Below, in pieces: positions 9,071 through 17,651 of a stretch of 64,000 nt of DNA (the stretch's first letter is position 1; each line of letters begins with the position of its first letter). The DNA lies in assembly GCF_003797125.1 (NCBI RefSeq), contig NZ_RKKE01000001.1:186001-250000 (forward strand), read 5' to 3'. The stretch comes from Shewanella frigidimarina (GTDB lineage: Bacteria; Pseudomonadota; Gammaproteobacteria; Enterobacterales; Shewanellaceae). The notes under the pieces are model-generated. The model did not search any database. It had not been told where the DNA came from and worked only from the letters and a program-made list of their open reading frames with translations. Made by a program: the position numbers and the translations under genes.

Positions 9071-9186
9071 TATTAGTAAGTGAACGTTTGCTTGTTACCT
9101 TCTTTCATCATTCTATTTGTAAGTGCACCGTTCGCTTGTTATCACCCGTTATCGCTATTTCGCTATCGCTGTAACGCTATTAACTG
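9071..9186 (-). repeat. 10-bp tandem array, reversed orientation
   Basis: The same ten-base unit on the opposite strand. It is clearest at 9128-9184 (CGCTTGTTATC, CCGTTATCGC, TTTCGCTATCGC, TGTAACGC) and more degenerate at 9071-9127. With the forward array at 8861-8970 it makes a long imperfect inverted repeat. Confidence 0.65.
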
Positions 9187-9370
9187 ATTAGGTAGATTCA
9201 GGATATGTGCCAAACGTAATAACGTTGCACCTTAATGGCACAAAAAGACTTTAACCATTGATATAGTTGGCTTTATTTTCATAACAAAAACGATGAAGTA
9301 AAAAGTATATTGAATAGGATCAAAGGACATGCGCGACAATGAATAAAAATTGCACCATTTTGAGGCAGAA
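9187..9370. other. unique intergenic spacer
   Basis: About 180 bases between repeat blocks with no gene visible. I saw no convincing promoter here for the gpgP operon. Confidence 0.4.
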
Positions 9371-9464
9371 AAGAGGATAGCAAGCGGTAAAGAGTGGTAA
9401 CGAGCGATAGAAAGAGATGGAGGGCGATGAAAAGCGATAAAAAGCGATAAAAAGCGATAGAGCC
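9371..9464 (+). repeat. 10-bp tandem array, forward orientation, second copy
   Basis: About nine units in register (CAAGCGGTAA, AGAGTGGTAA, CGAGCGATAG, then AAAGCGATAA repeated). Like the first array it ends in GAGCCTAG, where the CTAG modules begin. Confidence 0.8.
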
Positions 9465-9724
9465 TAGATGCTAGAACGCTACGCTGCTAGATTCTATAAA
9501 ATCTTAACAGCGAAGCTGTCCTTAGAAGCGAAGCGCACTATCCGCGTAGCGGCCTAGTACTTAGAATCTAGATCACTAGAGCGCTACGCTGCTAGATGCT
9601 ATAAAAGCTAAAAGACCTAGTAACTCGAACGGTACTGGAATCTGGTGACTAAATCTTAGCAGCGAAGCTGTTCCTAGAAGCGCAGCGCTCTAGCCGCGTA
9701 GCGACCTAGCACTTAGGCTCTAGA
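9463..9724. repeat. CTAG-bounded hairpin-module repeat cluster C
   Basis: Modules in order: AACGCTACGCTG CTAG, linker ATTCTATAAAATC, ACAGCGAAGCTGT, AAGCGAAGCGC, CCGCGTAGCGG CCTAG, then AGCGCTACGCTG CTAG, linker ATGCTATAAAAGC, CAGCGAAGCTG, AGCGCAGCGCT and CCGCGTAGCG. The cluster ends at TCTAGA immediately next to the ruvX stop codon. Confidence 0.85.
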
Positions 9725-10144
9725 TTAATACTGGTTTTCAAAATAGCTTTCGATAATTAACACAGCTGACACAGCATCAACTTGACCTTTGGTTAACGCT
9801 TTAAAACCACCTAATTCGAATAAACGGGCTTTAGCATCTGCAGTGGTTAAACGTTCGTCTTGGGTGGCAATTTTAACGCCAAAACGACCATTAATTCGAT
9901 TAGCGAATTTTCGAGCTCGTTGAGTCATCTCTTGCTCGGTGCCGTCCATGTTTAACGGTAAGCCGACAACAACGAGATCTGGTTGCCATTCTTTTAATAA
10001 TTTATCGATATCATCCCAATTAGGGATCCCATCAACCGCTTTAATTGATAATAAAGGTGTGGCGCTAGCTGTAATGGCTTGACCTATAGCGACACCAATA
10101 CTTTTGGTGCCGTAGTCGAACCCTAAAACGGTTTGTGGTTGCAT
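9725..10144 (-). CDS. ruvX: RuvX/YqgF, RNase H-fold pre-16S rRNA nuclease (putative Holliday junction resolvase)
   Basis: A 139-residue protein of the usual YqgF length. The RNase H-like fold is shown by [15 protein letters not shown] at residues 8-22 (first catalytic Asp), [14 protein letters not shown] near residue 60, [10 protein letters not shown] near residue 97 and [14 protein letters not shown] at the C terminus. The family processes the 16S rRNA 5' end and has been proposed to act on Holliday junctions. AAGAGA precedes the ATG. It lies downstream of yqgE in the conserved order, but a repeat cluster of about 180 bases separates them. Confidence 0.93.
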   Translation of the reverse strand: MQPQTVLGFDYGTKSIGVAIGQAITASATPLLSIKAVDGIPNWDDIDKLLKEWQPDLVVVGLPLNMDGTEQEMTQRARKFANRINGRFGVKIATQDERLTTADAKARLFELGGFKALTKGQVDAVSAVLIIESYFENQY

Positions 10145-10174
10145 GTATATCTCTTGGTTTAATTTTTAGAGGAC

Positions 10175-10318
10175 GCTTTAAAAGCAACAGCCTAGAGCGC
10201 TTCGCGGCTAGATACTATAAAATCTTAGCAGCGAAGCTGTCCCTAGCAGGACACAGTCCGCCCTAGAAGCGCAGCGCACTATCCGCATAGCGGCCTAGAA
10301 TCTTAACAGCGTAGCGAC
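10175..10318. repeat. CTAG-bounded hairpin-module repeat cluster D
   Basis: Between ruvX and yqgE: AACAGCCTAG, AGCGCTTCGCGG CTAG, linker ATACTATAAAATC, CAGCGAAGCTG, GGACACAGTCC, AGCGCAGCGC, CCGCATAGCGG CCTAG and ACAGCGTAGCG. It starts within a few bases of the yqgE stop codon. Confidence 0.85.
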
Positions 10319-10323
10319 CTATT

Positions 10324-10884
10324 TTAAGCATGTCCGACTTGGCTAGACATTTGCCAAATATCAAAACCGAGCTGTTGGGTAGCCATGAGCCACATTTGTT
10401 CGGGTTCAACATTAAATAGTAACTCTGGTGTGGCTTTGATTGTTAACCAGGTGTTGTCGGCAATTTCTTGTTCAAGCTGATCTTTACTCCAGCCGGAATA
10501 ACCTAGTGCAACCACGAAATTTTCAGGCGATTTGTCAGAACCAATTGAGGCTAATATATCTCGAGAAGACGTTAGCATAATATCTTCGCTAATTTCGGTA
10601 CTGTTGACCCAATGTTGTTGAGGCGTATGTAACACAAAACCACGTTCGGGTGCCACTGGGCCGCCAATGAGCACTTGACTGTCGAGGGAGAATACAAACT
10701 CTGGCGATAAATAGAGTTCCATTTGCTCAAGCAGATCTTCAACCTCTACACCGATTGGACGATTAACCATTAGTCCCATGGCACCTTTTTGATCATGCTC
10801 ACAAATGTATATCACCGAGCGCTCGAAAAATGTGTCATCTAATGATGGCATCGCAATTAAAAAGTGGTCTTTTAAGCTATCCAT
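10324..10884 (-). CDS. yqgE: YqgE/AlgH family protein
   Basis: A 186-residue protein of the UPF0301 family. Visible signatures: [27 protein letters not shown] at the N terminus, [10 protein letters not shown] near residue 35, the conserved VLIGGPV near residue 72 and [13 protein letters not shown] near residue 127. The family function is uncertain; in Pseudomonas AlgH influences alginate and other virulence genes. GGGGA lies upstream of the ATG. It is 33 bases from yciH, and ruvX follows in the conserved pair order. Confidence 0.93.
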   Translation of the reverse strand: MDSLKDHFLIAMPSLDDTFFERSVIYICEHDQKGAMGLMVNRPIGVEVEDLLEQMELYLSPEFVFSLDSQVLIGGPVAPERGFVLHTPQQHWVNSTEISEDIMLTSSRDILASIGSDKSPENFVVALGYSGWSKDQLEQEIADNTWLTIKATPELLFNVEPEQMWLMATQQLGFDIWQMSSQVGHA

Positions 10885-10917
10885 ATGCTATCCCCAATAG
10901 TGTTTTAGCGTTTTGTA

Positions 10918-11247
10918 TTATCCACCCGCTAATTTCACAGTGAAATTCAACTTTTCTAATATGGATTTTATTTGTTCGCGATTGTCAGTTTGTACTTCAA
11001 TGCAGAAGTCTTTCACTGTACCACCACAGCCACATTGTTTCTTCAATTTTTGCGCTAGGTCTTTTAAGGCTTTTTCATCTAACTCTAGCCCTTTGATCAC
11101 ACTTACGCCCTTACCTTTACGACCTTTACTGTCTTTATGAATCCGCACTATACCGTCGCCAGTTGGTACTTCAACTTGCGGCTTAGGCTGATCAATGCGA
11201 CCTTTATCAGTGCTATAAACTAATGCGATATTGGGATCTATTCTCAT
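10918..11247 (-). CDS. yciH: YciH, SUI1/eIF1-like translation factor
   Basis: A 109-residue SUI1-domain protein. The C-terminal half carries the eIF1/SUI1 signature (GKGVSVIKGLEL, LKKQCGCGGTVKDFCIEVQ) and ends in LNFTVKLAGG. Bacterial YciH influences initiation fidelity and has been implicated in translation inhibition under stress. It lies 33 bases upstream of yqgE in the same direction, so the two may be co-transcribed. Upstream are a repeat cluster and hemH. Confidence 0.92.
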   Translation of the reverse strand: MRIDPNIALVYSTDKGRIDQPKPQVEVPTGDGIVRIHKDSKGRKGKGVSVIKGLELDEKALKDLAQKLKKQCGCGGTVKDFCIEVQTDNREQIKSILEKLNFTVKLAGG

Positions 11248-11304
11248 ATTATTTCTTTAGCAATAAAACATTGTTTAAGTTTAACAAATCATAAAAGCAG
11301 AGGC

Positions 11305-11500
11305 GAGGATATAAAGCTAAAAGCCTGGGTACGCAACAGCCTAGAGCGCTGCGCTGCTAGGACGCTACGCGGCTAGATTCTATAAAATCAACAGACCAGC
11401 CGCGTTGCGGCCTAGGATCTTAGCAGCGAAGCTGTCCCTAGCAGGACGCAGTCCGTCCTAGAAGCGAAGCGCCCTAGCAGTGACGGAGTCACGCCCTATA
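11305..11500. repeat. CTAG-bounded hairpin-module repeat cluster E
   Basis: Between yciH and hemH: CAACAGCCTAG, AGCGCTGCGCTG CTAG, GACGCTACGCGG CTAG, linker ATTCTATAAAATC, CCGCGTTGCGG, CAGCGAAGCTG, GGACGCAGTCC, AGCGAAGCGC and GTGACGGAGTCAC. It abuts the hemH stop codon at 11502. Confidence 0.85.
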
Positions 11501-11501
11501 A

Positions 11502-12515
11502 TTATAGAAAAGGTTTAACAAGATTTGCCATCATATTGATGTGGTCGTCGTTGTCATTTAGGCATTCGATATATCTGAAGTTCTTTCCGCCTGCATTTTC
11601 AAATACATGACGATTTTCACCTTTTATTTCTTCTAAGGTTTCTAGACAATCGGCGCTAAATGCTGGGCAAATTACGGCAATGTCAGTAATACCTTTAGCC
11701 GGTAGGCTACCAATTGTTGCATCGGTATAAGGTTGTAACCATTTAGCCTTGCCAAAACGAGATTGGAATGTGGCTACATAATCATCTTCACTAAAGCCTA
11801 ACTTTTCTACCACTAATCGAGTTGTTTTCATGCAGAAGCAGTAATAAGGATCGCCTAAATGCAGGTTACGCTCTGGCATACCATGAAAAGACATCACTAG
11901 TTTTTGTGGTTTACCGTGTAGATCAAAATCTTTTTGAATAGATGCAGCAAGCGCGTCTATAAAATCGACGTTGTCATGATAGGTATTGATGAAATGCAGA
12001 GCAGGAATATAACGCCATTTCATTAGCTCTTTGGCCAATGCATCAAACGCAGAACCGGTTGTTGGAGCTGCATATTGTGGGTACAAAGGCAAAACGACTA
12101 AGTTATCGACACCTTGTTTGTGCATAGCTTGTAAAGTGCTCGACGTTGATGGAGAACCATAACGCATCGCTAAATGTACACTTGCATCGTACCCTTGGGC
12201 TTGTAGATGTTTGGCTAGTTTGGCTTGTTGATGTTGGCTGATAGCCAGTAAAGGTGAACCCTCTTCGGTCCAGACTTGTTGATATAAGGCAGCCGATTTA
12301 GCAGGTCGAATACGCAAAATAATGCCGTGAAGAATAATCATCCATATCAGTTTTGGAATTTCGACTACTCTAGGATCAGCCAAAAATTCAGCTAAATAGA
12401 TGCGAACAGCTGATGCAGTTGGTGCATCTGGTGTACCTAGATTCAATAGTAATACACCGGTTTTGCCACGAGCTTTATGGCCGGTGTCTTTATCTAGCCC
12501 TGAAAATCTAGCCAA
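11502..12515 (-). CDS. hemH: ferrochelatase
   Basis: A 337-residue ferrochelatase, which inserts Fe2+ into protoporphyrin IX in the last step of heme synthesis. Motifs: TGVLLLNLGTPDAP at the N terminus, LYPQYAAPTTGSAFDAL near residue 145, the conserved LVMSFHGMPERNL with the catalytic His, TFQSRFGKAKWLQPYTD, and CPAFSADCLETLEEI near residue 283. The start codon is TTG, with GGAG eight bases upstream. Cysteines occur in the motif YYCFCMKT, but I do not infer an Fe-S cluster from that. The gene appears monocistronic. Confidence 0.95.
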   Translation of the reverse strand: MARFSGLDKDTGHKARGKTGVLLLNLGTPDAPTASAVRIYLAEFLADPRVVEIPKLIWMIILHGIILRIRPAKSAALYQQVWTEEGSPLLAISQHQQAKLAKHLQAQGYDASVHLAMRYGSPSTSSTLQAMHKQGVDNLVVLPLYPQYAAPTTGSAFDALAKELMKWRYIPALHFINTYHDNVDFIDALAASIQKDFDLHGKPQKLVMSFHGMPERNLHLGDPYYCFCMKTTRLVVEKLGFSEDDYVATFQSRFGKAKWLQPYTDATIGSLPAKGITDIAVICPAFSADCLETLEEIKGENRHVFENAGGKNFRYIECLNDNDDHINMMANLVKPFL

Positions 12516-12768
12516 AGTATCTTCTCCGTTATTGGTATGGATTTACAAATACAGCTCACTTTGAGTAACGCGTGAGCGTAAGTTAAAATTGTATCGCATT
12601 CATTTAAAACAAAAAGAGCGCTAGGTATCGATTTTATCATCAAATTACCCGGTACTCGGCAAATATTTATTTACGCTAGCTAACTCATTTGGGTGTTTCT
12701 ATTAAGTCACTTTACTTATTAGTAGCTGTATTTAGTCGCTAGGTTAAATAACTCAACTTAACTAACGA

Positions 12769-13302
12769 TTACAAAACTGATTCAATCGCATTTTTCAATT
12801 CTTCGCTATCGGGTTTCACACGCGAACTAAATTGCTGCACGGTTTGACCGTCAGGCGAAACAACATACTTATAGAAATTCCATTTAGGTGCGGCACTTTT
12901 ATCGCCCAAGTATTTAAATACGGAGTTAGCTTCATCGCCTCTAACAGGTGATGTTGCCACCATGGTAAATGTAACACCATAATTAATAAAACAAACATCG
13001 GCAGTTTTTGCTTCGTCTTTTTCTTCTTGGAAAAAATCATCTGACGGAAAGCCAATCACCACTAAACCTTTATCGGCATATTGTTTGTGTAATGCTTCAA
13101 GAGCTTCGAATTGAGGCGTAAAACCACAGTGCGATGCGGTATTAACGATTAATACTGCTTTGCCTTGGGTGAGTTCGCATAAATTTACGTTTTCTGTTGA
13201 GTGTAATTTACGAGCTTCAACATTGAGATAATCAGGACAATTTGCAGCAACAGTACTAAAACTTAATGCCATTAAGCCAATTGCCGTTAGGTATTTAATC
13301 AT
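12769..13302 (-). CDS. periplasmic glutathione peroxidase-like protein
   Basis: A 177-residue GPx-family thiol peroxidase with an N-terminal signal peptide (cleavage after about residue 20, TVAA/N), so it should act in the periplasm. The catalytic triad is visible: Cys59 in NTASHCGFTPQ, Gln92 in FPSDDFFQEE and Trp141 in WNFYKYVVSPDG. The active residue is Cys, not selenocysteine. Such enzymes reduce hydroperoxides and are usually thioredoxin-dependent in bacteria. AAGGAC precedes the ATG. The protein is more diverged than cytoplasmic BtuE. Confidence 0.87.
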   Translation of the reverse strand: MIKYLTAIGLMALSFSTVAANCPDYLNVEARKLHSTENVNLCELTQGKAVLIVNTASHCGFTPQFEALEALHKQYADKGLVVIGFPSDDFFQEEKDEAKTADVCFINYGVTFTMVATSPVRGDEANSVFKYLGDKSAAPKWNFYKYVVSPDGQTVQQFSSRVKPDSEELKNAIESVL

Positions 13303-13347
13303 TGTTAATTTGTCCTTTACTCAAAGTTTATAAGAATAGATAAAAAT

Positions 13348-13377
13348 AGGCACCGATAAACGAATTTATCGATGCCT
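13348..13377 (-). terminator. Rho-independent terminator after the porin gene
   Basis: A stem of 12 pairs with one mismatch (AGGCACCGATAAA / TTTATCGATGCCT) and loop CGAA, followed on the minus strand by an ATTTTTA tail. Confidence 0.75.
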
Positions 13378-13430
13378 AATTAGGTATCACAGGACTGTAC
13401 GTAGTACTGCTTTATTCAGATCAAAAGTGA

Positions 13431-14534
13431 TTAGAAGTAAAAACCGATATTGATGTTCAAACGTGAATGCCATGATGTATCACCGTTATTGATACCAACG
13501 CCTGCACCATCAACAAACCACATATTTTTACCGGCAATCCAATCTACATAAGAATAAAATTTACCTGCAGTGATGGCTACACCAGTCACATTCTGGATAG
13601 AATCATCAAGACCTTGACCCGATGCCATCACTTGGCTGTAATCGTTGTAAAAATTCAAATTAGTGATTGGTCCCCAATCAACGTCAACCGATTTAGCAAT
13701 GTTAACGGTAGCAACATCGGCTTCAGCAGCAATTTCAAATGGATATTGAAATGCACTTAGCGCAATACGTTCACTGTTGTCTATACCATAGTCATAATGA
13801 ATATATTGTAATTGTAATTGCCATTTTTTCCAGTCAAGTTGCCAATGCGCTGCAGCGGCAAGACCATTGGTGTCTTCACCCACTACAGTAGCTGCATCAG
13901 CCATAAAATCTAATTGGCTGTATTGTAATGAACCACCTAACTTATGAGTGACTTCACCAGAAGTAAATTCTCGCTCAACTCGAGCGTTGATTTGTCCTGC
14001 CTCTTCATATGGTGAATCGGCTGTTGTGGCCGCATCAAATGAGTAACGATCATAATTAGAACCGTCGCCAATTTCGTCATTAACAAAATAAGCTAAATCG
14101 TAACGCCAACCATCTTGTTCATTTTTGTAATGGATACCAGCATCATAATCATCTTCAAAGCCAAGATAATAAGTTGCGCCGAACCAAAATGAATGGGCTG
14201 CATAAGGCAATAAACCAAATGGCACTTGGGTTACACCCACTTGCACTGATTGGGCTTCATCAAATTGATAACCCATGTAGGCATGATGAACTACGTCCAT
14301 GTTTTCATACCAACGATACTGAGCTGAGGCAAATAGGCCATCTTTGCTCTTATAGTTAACGTCAGCACGGAACAGTTCAAACTCAAGTTTGGAGTTGTTG
14401 TCGTAATCTTTCCAACCGTAGTTTACGCGTACTGCACCGCCGATATCGACTTCATCTGTGACTGGTACTGCTGAGGCCGCGAATGGGAACAAGATTAGCG
14501 AAGATAAGACGGTGAATTTTTGCCATAACTGCAT
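13431..14534 (-). CDS. outer-membrane porin-like beta-barrel protein
   Basis: A 367-residue protein with a signal peptide ending AASA after about residue 22, alternating amphipathic strands throughout and a C-terminal Phe (NINIGFYF), typical of outer-membrane barrels. After the signal comes VDIGGAVRVNYGWKDY; near residue 100 is QVGVTQVPFGLLPY. This resembles the phosphate-selective porin OprO/OprP-like or carbohydrate-porin class in Shewanella, but the substrate cannot be read. The start is the ATG at 14534, with AAGGA upstream, rather than an in-frame codon seven residues earlier. Monocistronic, with its own terminator. Confidence 0.78.
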   Translation of the reverse strand: MQLWQKFTVLSSLILFPFAASAVPVTDEVDIGGAVRVNYGWKDYDNNSKLEFELFRADVNYKSKDGLFASAQYRWYENMDVVHHAYMGYQFDEAQSVQVGVTQVPFGLLPYAAHSFWFGATYYLGFEDDYDAGIHYKNEQDGWRYDLAYFVNDEIGDGSNYDRYSFDAATTADSPYEEAGQINARVEREFTSGEVTHKLGGSLQYSQLDFMADAATVVGEDTNGLAAAAHWQLDWKKWQLQLQYIHYDYGIDNSERIALSAFQYPFEIAAEADVATVNIAKSVDVDWGPITNLNFYNDYSQVMASGQGLDDSIQNVTGVAITAGKFYSYVDWIAGKNMWFVDGAGVGINNGDTSWHSRLNINIGFYF

Positions 14535-14692
14535 GAAACATCCTTGAAATAACAATGTTATAAAGCGTGATAAAAATGAGTAACATATAATATTTTTAGT
14601 TACTAGATAAATGTTTTAATGTACCCGAGTCATCGCATTCTCTACAACAACAGCAGTAATTATAACAATCATAACGGTCATTATAACAAAAA

Positions 14693-14718
14693 AGGCCGTA
14701 AGATGTAGCTTACGGCCT
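14693..14718 (-). terminator. Rho-independent terminator after pilU
   Basis: A perfect ten-pair stem (AGGCCGTAAG / CTTACGGCCT) with loop ATGTAG, followed on the minus strand by TTTTTTGTT. Confidence 0.88.
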
Positions 14719-14772
14719 CTCATAAAAAATGGGTCGATTGATAATCCACTCATTTACTGGCTCAAATCATCA

Positions 14773-15885
14773 CTAATCCATGTCGAGGGTAATGCCTTCC
14801 ATTGACCCTGAAGAAGCTGCTTCGTTATTTCGCAATTTAATCATTAAACGTAAATCATTAGGCGAATCGGCATGATGTAATGCATCGGCGTAACTAATCT
14901 CACCCTCTACATATAAATCTAGCAATGCTTGGTCAAAAGTCTGCATCCCTTGCTCGCGTGACTTACCCATGGTTTCTTTAAGTAAATGCAACTCATTTTT
15001 AGCAATCAAACTGGCCACTCGGGGAGTATTGATTAACACTTCAATGGCAGCGCGACGACCAGTTCCGTCAGATTTAGGAATAAGCTGTTGCGCCACAATG
15101 CCACGTAAATTTAACGACAAATCAAATAGCAACTGGTTGTGTTTGCTTTCCGGTACTAAATGCATAATGCGATCGAGAGCCTGGTTAGCATTGTTTGCGT
15201 GTAAGGTTGCCATACATAAATGACCCGTTTCGGCAAATGACAACGCAAATTCCATGGTTTCTTGAGTACGAATTTCACCAATCAGAATGACATCTGGCGC
15301 TTGACGCAGTGAACTTTTAAGTGCGGCATCAAATGAGTCGGTATCAATACCCACTTCACGCTGAGTAACTATACTTTTACGATGGTTATGTACAAACTCA
15401 ACAGGGTCTTCAATGGTCAGAATATGTCCGCGAGCATGAGCATTTCGATATCCCACCAGCGCTGCCAACGAAGTCGATTTACCTGTACCAGTCCCACCCA
15501 CCATGATGATAAGACCACGCTTACTCATGACCAAATCTTTCAAAATAGGGGGCAGTTTTAAATCATCGACTTCAGGAATTTGAGTTTCGATACGGCGCAT
15601 AACACAACCGGCTGATTCACGTTGCCAAAAGGCACTGACGCGAAAACGCCCTAAATCTTTAGCCGCAAATGCAAAGTTGCACTCGCTTGTGTCATGAAAC
15701 TCTTTCTTTTGGACATCACTCATTAACGACTCAACAAACACTAATGATTGCTCTGGTGTTAATCGATTTTCGGATAGTTGACGTAGCTCCCCGTCAATTT
15801 TGGCACTGGGTGGAAAACCAGCAGTGATAAATAAATCTGACGCCTTTTTTTCCACCATCATATTTAAAAACGGACGAACATCCAT
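14773..15885 (-). CDS. pilU: type IV pilus retraction ATPase-like PilU
   Basis: A 370-residue secretion ATPase of the PilT subfamily. Visible: the N-terminal PAS-like domain with KKASDLFITAGFPPSAK; Walker A GGTGTGKST near residue 130; Asp box ILTIEDPVEFVH; Walker B PDVILIGEIR; and the His box ETGHLCMATLHANN. PilU assists PilT in retracting type IV pili. It starts 12 bases after pilT in the same direction and is followed by a strong terminator, so pilT-pilU is one operon. The acidic tail ending GITLDMD is typical of PilU. Confidence 0.95.
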   Translation of the reverse strand: MDVRPFLNMMVEKKASDLFITAGFPPSAKIDGELRQLSENRLTPEQSLVFVESLMSDVQKKEFHDTSECNFAFAAKDLGRFRVSAFWQRESAGCVMRRIETQIPEVDDLKLPPILKDLVMSKRGLIIMVGGTGTGKSTSLAALVGYRNAHARGHILTIEDPVEFVHNHRKSIVTQREVGIDTDSFDAALKSSLRQAPDVILIGEIRTQETMEFALSFAETGHLCMATLHANNANQALDRIMHLVPESKHNQLLFDLSLNLRGIVAQQLIPKSDGTGRRAAIEVLINTPRVASLIAKNELHLLKETMGKSREQGMQTFDQALLDLYVEGEISYADALHHADSPNDLRLMIKLRNNEAASSGSMEGITLDMD

Positions 15886-15897
15886 GATCCCAGTTCC

Positions 15898-16935
15898 TTA
15901 GAAATTAGCTTGTTTATTCGAACTCTTCTGCATCGCATCTTCACGGGTAATTAACCCACGATTGACTAAGTTTTGCAGACATTGATCCAGAGTTTGCATA
16001 CCGTGAGACATACCGGTTTGAATAGCTGAATACATTTGTGCAACTTTATCTTCACGAATAAGATTTCGAATCGCTGGTGTACCCATCATAATTTCATGAG
16101 CAGCCACTCGACCACCGCCAATTTTCTTGATCAATGTTTGTGAAATAACCGCCTGAAGTGACTCAGACAACATGGTGCGGACCATGCTCTTTTCACCTTC
16201 TGGGAATACATCGACCACACGGTCAATGGTTTTTGCGGCTGAGGTGGTATGCAAAGTACCAAATACTAAGTGACCCGTTTCAGCGGCGGTCATGGCTAAA
16301 CGAATGGTTTCAAGGTCGCGCATTTCACCCACAAGAATAACATCTGGATCTTCACGTAATGCACTTCTTAGGGCAGCATTAAAGCTGTGTGTGTGTTTGT
16401 GTACTTCACGCTGGTTGATTAAGCATTGTTTGTTCTGATGAACGAATTCTATCGGGTCTTCAATGGTTAAAATATGGTCATGTCGATTTTCATTAACGTA
16501 ATCGACCATCGCAGCCAATGTGGTTGATTTACCCGAACCGGTAGGCCCGGTTACTAATACTAATCCACGTGGATAACTGGCGATTTTTTTAAATATTTCT
16601 GGTGCGCCAAGTTGCTCAAGAGACAAAATTTCAGAAGGAATGGTACGGAATACCGCGCCAGCGCCACGGGACTGATTAAATGCGTTAACACGAAAACGCG
16701 CCAGATTAGGCACTTCGAATGAAAAATCGATTTCTAGATGTTCTTCATAGTCTTTACGTTGTTTATCATTCATGATGTCATAGACAAGACTATGAACGCC
16801 TTGATGATCTAACGCAGGTAAATTAATTTTCCTTACCTCACCGTCAACGCGGATCATAGGAGAAACGCCTGCTGAAAGATGTAGATCTGATGCTTTGTGT
16901 TTTACACTAAAGGCGAGTAATTCAGTGATTTCCAT
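15898..16935 (-). CDS. pilT: type IV pilus retraction ATPase PilT
   Basis: A 345-residue hexameric retraction motor. Motifs: KHKASDLHLSAGVSPMIRVDGEV, Walker A GPTGSGKSTTLAAM near residue 132, HILTIEDPIEFVHQNK, Walker B PDVILVGEMRDLETI, and the AIRNLIRE motif at residues 288-295, which is typical of PilT. It powers depolymerisation of pili at the inner membrane base. Divergent yggS starts only 27 bases away, so each promoter must overlap the other gene's 5' end. The minor pilin genes are about 20 kb further right in this window. Confidence 0.96.
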   Translation of the reverse strand: MEITELLAFSVKHKASDLHLSAGVSPMIRVDGEVRKINLPALDHQGVHSLVYDIMNDKQRKDYEEHLEIDFSFEVPNLARFRVNAFNQSRGAGAVFRTIPSEILSLEQLGAPEIFKKIASYPRGLVLVTGPTGSGKSTTLAAMVDYVNENRHDHILTIEDPIEFVHQNKQCLINQREVHKHTHSFNAALRSALREDPDVILVGEMRDLETIRLAMTAAETGHLVFGTLHTTSAAKTIDRVVDVFPEGEKSMVRTMLSESLQAVISQTLIKKIGGGRVAAHEIMMGTPAIRNLIREDKVAQMYSAIQTGMSHGMQTLDQCLQNLVNRGLITREDAMQKSSNKQANF

Positions 16936-16962
16936 TGTAGAGACATCCAGTTAACCAACATT

Positions 16963-17649
16963 ATGACAACAATAGCAGACAGAATATCAATCGCCCAGAG
17001 TAGAATTAGTCAAGCGGCGCAAAAGTGTTCACGTTCATCGGCCGAAATAAGCCTACTTGCTGTGAGCAAAACCAAACCCATTAGTGACATAGTTGCAGCT
17101 TATCAAGCGGGGCAACGTCTATTTGGCGAAAACTATGTCCAGGAAGGCGAAACTAAGATTAATGCCTTACAGGCAGATTATCCTGATATTGAGTGGCATT
17201 TTATTGGCCCGCTGCAATCGAATAAAACCAAAGTTGTTGCCGAACATTTTGATTGGATGCATACCTTAAGTCGCGCCAAAATAGCCCAACGTTTACATGA
17301 GCAACGTCCAAATGACAAGCCGCCATTAAACGTGTGTATTCAAGTTAATATTAGCCAGGAACAATCTAAATCGGGCGTTAATGCTGAAGATGTCGCCACG
17401 TTAGCACTTGCTATTGCTTCCTTAAGCAATCTTAAATTACGCGGATTAATGGCTATCCCAACGGCAACTGATGACATACAACTTCAACAACAAGAATTTA
17501 GCCAATTGAAGCAAATTTTTGACCAACTTAAGCAGCAATATCCTAGCGTTGACACTCTATCAATGGGCATGAGCGGCGACATGGACATCGCCATCGCTAA
17601 TGGCTCAACCATGGTACGCATCGGCAGTGCGATCTTTGGTGAAAGATAA
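16963..17649 (+). CDS. yggS: YggS family PLP homeostasis protein
   Basis: A 228-residue protein of the PLP-binding barrel family (YggS/PROSC). The PLP lysine is in LLAVSKTKP near residue 36, followed by FGENYVQEG, WHFIGPLQSNKTK near residue 83, and MGMSGDMDIAIANGSTMVRIGSAIFG at the C terminus, which binds phosphate. It buffers free pyridoxal phosphate and affects amino-acid and vitamin B6 balance. It is divergent from pilT and followed by a repeat cluster, then proC, another usual neighbour. The ribosome site before the ATG is weak. Confidence 0.95.
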   Translation: MTTIADRISIAQSRISQAAQKCSRSSAEISLLAVSKTKPISDIVAAYQAGQRLFGENYVQEGETKINALQADYPDIEWHFIGPLQSNKTKVVAEHFDWMHTLSRAKIAQRLHEQRPNDKPPLNVCIQVNISQEQSKSGVNAEDVATLALAIASLSNLKLRGLMAIPTATDDIQLQQQEFSQLKQIFDQLKQQYPSVDTLSMGMSGDMDIAIANGSTMVRIGSAIFGER

Positions 17650-17651
17650 AA

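Noticed and set aside
8861..9464. Tandem arrays as a CRISPR array
   Set aside because: Units are ten bases long with no spacers, and no cas gene is present.
12769..13302. Glutathione peroxidase as a selenoprotein
   Set aside because: The active-site codon is for Cys; no in-frame TGA.
15898..16935. The pilT-like gene as only a yggR paralogue unrelated to pili
   Set aside because: A pilU gene follows within 12 bases and all PilT motifs are intact, with minor pilins in the same window. True pilT is the simpler call.
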